Source: a virus. From it: a stretch of 64,000 nucleotides of DNA. Below, piece by piece: positions 59,095 to 64,000 of this stretch (positions within the stretch are counted from its first letter, which is position 1; each line of letters starts with the position of its first letter). The DNA is taken from the IMG/VR virus record IMGVR_UViG_3300031851_000007, positions 1 through 64,000 of that record. One strand, written 5' to 3'. The notes under the pieces were generated by a model, which was not told where the DNA came from, made no database searches, and saw only the letters and a program-made list of their open reading frames with translations. A program made the position numbers and the translations under genes.

Positions 59095-61118
59095 TAGTAG
59101 TATCCTCCGCCGTCATTGTCGCCACCGCCGTAGCCGCCACTACCAGTTGCATCTGGATCTTGGATAGATGCGTTAACGCCCAATGCTGTTCCTGTAGAGC
59201 CTCCGGCTCCGTTATATTCTAGTGTATCTAAGCTAGTAAAGTTAGTATCAAAATACTGTGCAACTACTGCTGTTGAATTATCACCGTTTGTTGTTTGGTA
59301 ATTTACTGCTGGTGCTTCACCTAGAAGCACTTTTTGTATCAATGCAATGCCGTAGTTAATACTAGCTACAGTTTCTGCTTCTTGACCAAGTGCATAAAAT
59401 TTTCCTGGATCTCTTACATAACGTAATGCTGCTTCTCTTGATTTTACATTTCCGCCATGTGTTAAATCATATATAAAGGCGTCAACAATGAAACCCATAT
59501 CTCTTTCACATTTTTCTTGTGCATATGTAAATGCTGCTGTGAAAGGAGCAATGTCATTTGTTACTTGATAATCTGTCCACTCAACAATTTCTCTTGTTAT
59601 AAATTGTCTGTTTAATTCTAACATACGTGCAACTGCTGGAACTCTTGATCCATTTTCAATTGCTTCACATGCATATCTAATAGTTTTGAAAGGCTTATCA
59701 ATTGTGCGTCCTGCATCTGGAGCAGGCTTATCAACACCATGTGGTGCAACATAGTAAACATCGTCTGTTGCGCCCAAGTATGACCATTCTGGAATTGCTC
59801 CGTCGCTTACACGTAATACTTGTCCTTCGCTGCCTACTGGTAATCTTGTTGGACCTGCACCGCCGTAATAAACCAAGTCGCCTTTTGTAGTTAGGAATTC
59901 TGCTTCACTACCAACTGTTAGAACGTTCCAGTATGTACCTGTTGCGTCTAGGTCTGGACGTGAATTTTCATTTCCGCCTCCGCCTGCGCCAACTTGTACT
60001 GTTGAAAAGTCATCACCTTCTGACCAGTGTGCATTTACACAAACATAACTGCTTGATCCGTAACGTACTACATCACCTAATATATAACGTGAATCATCTA
60101 CCCATGCGCCCTTCCAATTAAAGCCACTGTTTAGTCTTGTCCAATATGTTGCGTCTGGTGGTTCATTGTTATTACTGTCTTTAATACACAAGTATGTGTA
60201 TCCGCCGTGCTTAACAACTTCACCAACTTTATAATCTTGGTTAGTTGAGTCTTCGCCCCAAGCGTTTAAGAATCTAAAGTTTTCTGTAAATAGCTGCCAG
60301 TTATTAGGATCATCTGTTTCATCTGTTGGACGTGATCCTGTATGGTTTTCTAATGCTACATACTGATTACCACCGTATCTAACAACATCACCTTTTTGGT
60401 AAACTTTGTAAGTATCCCAATCATCTTCAAATTGGAAACCTTGAACAAACTGTGTCCAATTTGACTCATCTGTTGAAAAGTTATTAGTACTTGAATGAGC
60501 AGTTGTTGCAAGCCAAAGACTTGCACCGTACTTAACAACATCATTTATTTTATATCTTGTTGCAGAACCTTGCCAGTTACCTTTGTATTCAATACCTGCA
60601 TTAAGAACGGACCATTTAGATTGATCTGCTTCTAAACCAAGCGATGCTGTTGCTGACGATGTATGTGGAGTAATACATACATATGAATAGCCACCATATT
60701 TAACTAGGTCGTTTATTTTATATTTTGTGCTTACTGACCATGTACTTTTGAAGTCTAAGCCTTCGCCAAAGACATCCCAGTTTCCAATATCAGCTTCTAA
60801 TCCGTCATCAGCAGATGCTTGTGATGTATGTACTGCTGTTGCTACATACAAGCGGGCGCCGTATTTTACAATGTCATTAAAGATGTATGCTGTGCCTGTT
60901 GACCAGTCACCTTTCCACTGAAATCCATCACTGACAATATTCCATTTTGGCGGAACAACGTCAAAGTCACTATAAAAGTTTGCCTGACTTTCGTGTCCAA
61001 TGACACAAATATACATTCTGCCGCCGTTAAAGACAACATCGTCTTTATAGTATGTGGTACTGGTTGTCCAATTGTTTTTCCAGACAAACCTAATTCTACC
61101 TAGTTTAAATTCTGCCAT
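59094..61118 (-). CDS. Tail protein with seven CBM5/12-like repeats and a CxRD repeat
   Basis: The 674-residue protein has seven tandem modules of 45-60 residues in the first 390 residues, each of the form W-x(2-10)-Y-x-x-x-D-V/I-V-x-Y/H-G-x-x-x-Y-V/L-C/A...H...W, such as YKINDLVKYGGYSYVC. The Trp/Tyr pattern resembles carbohydrate-binding modules of family 5/12. A linker with YYVAPHGVDKPAPDAGRTIDKPFKTIRYAC follows, then one copy of the CxRD repeat (CERDMGFIVDAFIYDLTHGGN) that is also found in the 52834-59094 protein. The end is Gly-rich. It likely binds host polysaccharide and attaches to the giant protein. Confidence 0.85.
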   Translation of the reverse strand: MAEFKLGRIRFVWKNNWTTSTTYYKDDVVFNGGRMYICVIGHESQANFYSDFDVVPPKWNIVSDGFQWKGDWSTGTAYIFNDIVKYGARLYVATAVHTSQASADDGLEADIGNWDVFGEGLDFKSTWSVSTKYKINDLVKYGGYSYVCITPHTSSATASLGLEADQSKWSVLNAGIEYKGNWQGSATRYKINDVVKYGASLWLATTAHSSTNNFSTDESNWTQFVQGFQFEDDWDTYKVYQKGDVVRYGGNQYVALENHTGSRPTDETDDPNNWQLFTENFRFLNAWGEDSTNQDYKVGEVVKHGGYTYLCIKDSNNNEPPDATYWTRLNSGFNWKGAWVDDSRYILGDVVRYGSSSYVCVNAHWSEGDDFSTVQVGAGGGGNENSRPDLDATGTYWNVLTVGSEAEFLTTKGDLVYYGGAGPTRLPVGSEGQVLRVSDGAIPEWSYLGATDDVYYVAPHGVDKPAPDAGRTIDKPFKTIRYACEAIENGSRVPAVARMLELNRQFITREIVEWTDYQVTNDIAPFTAAFTYAQEKCERDMGFIVDAFIYDLTHGGNVKSREAALRYVRDPGKFYALGQEAETVASINYGIALIQKVLLGEAPAVNYQTTNGDNSTAVVAQYFDTNFTSLDTLEYNGAGGSTGTALGVNASIQDPDATGSGGYGGGDNDGGGYY

Positions 61119-61136
61119 TTTCTACTCCGCTCAAAG

Positions 61137-61144
61137 TATTTATC
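61137..61144 (-). promoter_or_regulatory. Late promoter octamer (GATAAATA) for the CBM-repeat tail protein operon
   Basis: GATAAATA on the minus strand gives an 18-nt leader with GCGGAG before the ATG at 61118. It also drives the 52834-59094 gene and probably the fibres. Confidence 0.8.
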
Positions 61145-61170
61145 CTAATATGTTGATTGCTCATTTTTCC

Positions 61171-64000
61171 TTAAAAACTACCGTCACTAAAGTCATTGTC
61201 AATGCTAAAGTCATTTCCGCTTTCGCTTAGAATGATCATTTGCTTAACTATTGTTCCGCTAATCTCTGCTCCTTTATCAATTACCATTCTTCTCGGTAAT
61301 AATATTTCAATACCAGTTGTAGTGTCAATATACTGGTCCTCTGTTCCTTTGTTACCTAGACGTGTAACACCTGCAATAAGTGTTCCTGTTTCAAGAGCAC
61401 TACCACCTTGGCTAAGTCTGTTTTGCAAGAATGTTGCTATTGCTCGTTGTGTCGGAACAACGTTGTTACTATCTTCAGTAAAGTTTGGATCTGTTGAGAA
61501 TTCTCTAACAACAGCACCCGAACCACCAAGTCTAACTCCGCCTAGTGCTAATTCACTCAACCCATCTAAGTCAAAGAACTCAGCACTAATTGTAACAATA
61601 CCTGTTGCCTGTTGCACACTAAACAACTCACCTGCTCTAAAGTTACCATCTTGGTCTGTACTTGTATAGAACACTCGTCCACCGTTTTCTTCTTGTACTT
61701 CGTTTTCAGGTGCAGCAACAAAGTAAGCACCGTCTGAATAAACATCTGGATAGTTTGTTATTATAAAGTTTCCTGTTCCGATATCTAAGAAGTCGTGTCC
61801 TGAAATACGACACTGTGAATAACGTTCACGTATTGTTATTACAGTAGCGTTTTGAAGACTGTCTAAGTTTTCTATAATAGGTGTAAGTTTTATTCCTGCT
61901 TTTAATTTTCCATTATCATCAGCACCAAGTGGTGTTATCTGCTGTACTGTGAAAATCTTTAAGTCGTCTTCGTTAGCAGTGTCTAAGTCTGGAATACTTG
62001 CAAACAAGAACTGTGCACCTGGTCCTGGATATACGTCTAAATTATCTACAACTATATCTGCACCAATTGGAATAATATCTGCAAAACCGTCACCACTTAT
62101 GTTTGCTCGTGTGCTAGATGTTCTATATCCAAAACCTCTAAATACAAAGCTAGGTTGTGCAAGAACGCCGTTGCCTATTCTGTTTTCTGTTAATACTGCA
62201 ACTGAAAATGCGTTATCAACTATTGTTATTACAGCAGGATCTTCTGCTGTATACCCACTACCTGGATCCCAAACTTTAATTTCACTAAACACACCAGTAT
62301 TAATATTAGCTCTCAATTTTGCTCTACAACCAGTAAACACTCTACATGTTCCGTCACCAATGTCATTCTCAGCTGTTAGCATCCATCTGCCTCTGCCTTC
62401 AAACGAACCAAATGCACATGATCTATATTTTTGTCTTGGGCTTGGTAGTTCTCTGTTGGTCCATATAATTCCATCTTCAGATGTTGCTGCAAATGTAGTT
62501 TCACCAAAAGTCGGGTCCCGTCCAACATCTCTACTACCTGTATCACCTACTGCAAAAAATATGCCTTGTCCGTATCTAATTTTAGTCCAGTTATGATGTG
62601 ATGATCCGTCTTGTTTTGGCATAGTTGCTGATGTCCATGTTTCGCCATCAAAACTATATGCTGCTTCACTGTTTGTTCTTGATATAGCAACATAACGGTT
62701 GTTACCGTATGCAATACTTTGCCAATCAGTAACTACCGGAAGTGCATCTTCGTAAACTGTCCATGATCCTGTACCAGCTGTCGGCGATGTTGCAATTACA
62801 TTATCAGCATTTGATAATACTACAAACTTATTTTTTCCGTATGTAATTGACTGCCATTGTGTTGCTGTTGAGTCACCAACTCCTCCGGAAGTAACATCTG
62901 GAAATACTTGCTCAGTCCAAGTTATGCCATCTTCTGATATTGCATAATCTTGAGAGTTTGCTGCAATAGCAACAAATTTATTCTTTGCATATATTACATC
63001 TATCCATTCTCTGTTTTGTGGTAAGAATCCTCTAGTCCAATTTATGCCATCTAAACTATATGCCATTCTTGCTGATGCATCTCTAATTGCAACAAATCTG
63101 TTGTTTCCTGCTGCTACTGCTGTCCAGTCTCCTGAATCAGGCAAGTCAGCTGGTGACCACGAGTCTCCGCCATTACTAGAATATGCTGCACTTAGTGAAC
63201 TTTTAAGTACTGATACAAACCGTCCTTCTGTACCTATACCTGTTGTTGTAAAGTTTGAAATACTGTTTGTACTATCATTTGATATTTCTGTGACAGTAAT
63301 TACAATATTGTTAAGTGGTGTTGTACCGCCAACTGATGCGCCAACAATTGTAATAGTATCGCCTACAGCATATCCTGCTCCATCAAAACCGTTTCTTAAT
63401 GTTACAACGTAACTTTGTCCTGTCTTTGTAACATTAAATCTAGCAACTTGTGCAACTACATCAGTAGTTTCTCCTGTACCAAATTCGCCTGCAATATCTA
63501 AGAAAGTTTCAGTTGTGCCGCCAAAGGCAACATCTACCCAGTTACCGTTTCCTGGAATAAATTTTTGTTCTGCTGTAAAGGCAGGAGCATTTACAGTTAA
63601 TCTTGGTTCAATTCTATATGTTGTACTGCTTATAAGTTCACTAGCAATTTCAGTACCTGCAACAACATGATCCCAACCTGGCTCATCATTACTTTCTTTA
63701 TAAACAGATGCTACTTTTGTTACTGAATTGTAAGATTGTATATATCCATACTGTCCTGTACCTACGCCTGATGTAATAAGAATTCGCTGCCCTGTATACG
63801 CTGCTGCGTCATTATCATCTGCTGTTGCAAGAGTAATAGTAGTTTCGTCACCATCTTGTGCGTTGTTACCTTCAAGTGTATATCCACTGCCGCCGGCGCT
63901 ACCTGAATCTGGTGGTGTAAGCAATCTTGCTTCGAATAATCCGCCATCTCTTATATCTTCAAATACAGCATTTGCTTGTGCTCCTGAACCAGTAAATGCA
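61171..64000 (-). CDS. Partial giant tail protein, C-terminal part, with propeller-like repeats
   Basis: The frame is open from the right window edge to the stop at 61171, so the N-terminus is missing; about 943 residues are present. It contains at least five blades of the pattern W-x-x-V/I-A/I-Y/A-G-x-N-x-x-F/Y-V-A...S...A-Y/T-S-x-D-G-x-x-W, typical of BNR/sialidase-like propellers but without the Asp-box residues needed for sialidase activity. The last 250 residues (FLDIGTGNFIITNYPD, RVFYTSTDQDGNFRAGELFSVQQATG, STDPNFT...VVPTQRAI) parallel the end of the 52834-59094 protein. It is probably a long tail fibre part. Confidence 0.85.
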   Translation of the reverse strand, partial: AFTGSGAQANAVFEDIRDGGLFEARLLTPPDSGSAGGSGYTLEGNNAQDGDETTITLATADDNDAAAYTGQRILITSGVGTGQYGYIQSYNSVTKVASVYKESNDEPGWDHVVAGTEIASELISSTTYRIEPRLTVNAPAFTAEQKFIPGNGNWVDVAFGGTTETFLDIAGEFGTGETTDVVAQVARFNVTKTGQSYVVTLRNGFDGAGYAVGDTITIVGASVGGTTPLNNIVITVTEISNDSTNSISNFTTTGIGTEGRFVSVLKSSLSAAYSSNGGDSWSPADLPDSGDWTAVAAGNNRFVAIRDASARMAYSLDGINWTRGFLPQNREWIDVIYAKNKFVAIAANSQDYAISEDGITWTEQVFPDVTSGGVGDSTATQWQSITYGKNKFVVLSNADNVIATSPTAGTGSWTVYEDALPVVTDWQSIAYGNNRYVAISRTNSEAAYSFDGETWTSATMPKQDGSSHHNWTKIRYGQGIFFAVGDTGSRDVGRDPTFGETTFAATSEDGIIWTNRELPSPRQKYRSCAFGSFEGRGRWMLTAENDIGDGTCRVFTGCRAKLRANINTGVFSEIKVWDPGSGYTAEDPAVITIVDNAFSVAVLTENRIGNGVLAQPSFVFRGFGYRTSSTRANISGDGFADIIPIGADIVVDNLDVYPGPGAQFLFASIPDLDTANEDDLKIFTVQQITPLGADDNGKLKAGIKLTPIIENLDSLQNATVITIRERYSQCRISGHDFLDIGTGNFIITNYPDVYSDGAYFVAAPENEVQEENGGRVFYTSTDQDGNFRAGELFSVQQATGIVTISAEFFDLDGLSELALGGVRLGGSGAVVREFSTDPNFTEDSNNVVPTQRAIATFLQNRLSQGGSALETGTLIAGVTRLGNKGTEDQYIDTTTGIEILLPRRMVIDKGAEISGTIVKQMIILSESGNDFSIDNDFSDGSF

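Noticed and set aside
61949-62596. Plus-strand 215-codon open frame
   Set aside because: Antisense shadow of the partial giant tail protein, whose repeats make long opposite frames likely; no known motif.
61171-64000. Active sialidase
   Set aside because: Propeller-like blades are visible but the catalytic Arg triad and Asp-box pattern of sialidases are not.
1-64000. CRISPR array, integrase, insertion sequence or photosynthesis genes
   Set aside because: No regular spaced repeats, recombinase motifs, transposase frames or psbA/psbD-like sequences were seen on either strand.

Overview
The window is part of the genome of a marine T4-like myovirus, of the kind that infects SAR11 or picocyanobacteria. 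The evidence is a set of T4-type core genes (uvsX, a uvsY-like gene, gp32, terminase gp16/gp17, gp4, gp13, gp14, gp15, gp18, gp19), AT-rich compact DNA with almost no intergenic space, recurring T4-like late promoter octamers ((G/C)(A/T)TAAATA and close variants), and very long marine-type tail proteins. No photosynthesis gene, integrase or complete tRNA gene is visible, so the host is not fixed by the sequence. Both edges cut a gene.

Layout. 1-9.2 kb: a truncated early gene behind a perfect sigma70 promoter, then glycan genes in divergent blocks: four paralogous capsule-type glycosyltransferase-like proteins, three other glycosyltransferases (one fused to an FkbM methyltransferase), a nucleotidyltransferase-cupin fusion and a sulfotransferase. 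9.2-13.4 kb (- strand): the early/middle recombination operon gp32-uvsX-orf76-uvsY-like, which continues into a methyltransferase and a polysaccharide pyruvyl transferase. 13.4-25 kb (- strand): packaging, head and tail genes (gp17, gp16, gp4, a tube-like protein, gp19, an oversized gp18). 25-26.7 kb: an HNH protein, a dNMP-kinase-like early gene with its own sigma70 promoter, and gp13. 26.8-30.4 kb (+): gp14, gp15, a Nudix hydrolase, a cupin and a small protein. 30.4-39.5 kb (-): tail adhesins, including two proteins with cupredoxin-type copper ligand sets, a subtilisin-like protease and a 1711-residue Calx-beta-like protein. 39.6-48.7 kb (+): an eleven-gene cassette with six 2-oxoglutarate/Fe(II)-oxygenase-like proteins, three tandem paralogues of an unassigned family and two flavin-dependent tryptophan-halogenase-like enzymes. 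48.7-64 kb (-): three tandem fibre paralogues and giant repeat-built tail proteins.

Two points stand out. First, the oxygenase/halogenase cassette is arranged as one translationally coupled late operon and sits between two tail-fibre blocks. It looks like a dedicated biosynthetic or protein-modification system of unknown substrate. Second, the late promoters fall into two classes. One gives a 16-36 nt leader with a Shine-Dalgarno. In the other the octamer ends exactly 5 nt (once 4 nt) before the start codon with no Shine-Dalgarno. By T4 late-promoter geometry that puts +1 on the A of ATG, so a defined subset of late genes (gp17, gp14, the tube-like protein, the oxygenase operon, a sulfotransferase and others) would be made from leaderless mRNA. 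The same rule decides several start codons here.

All five convergent gene junctions overlap at their 3' ends with no terminator, and opposing transcription units are joined by closely packed divergent late promoters.
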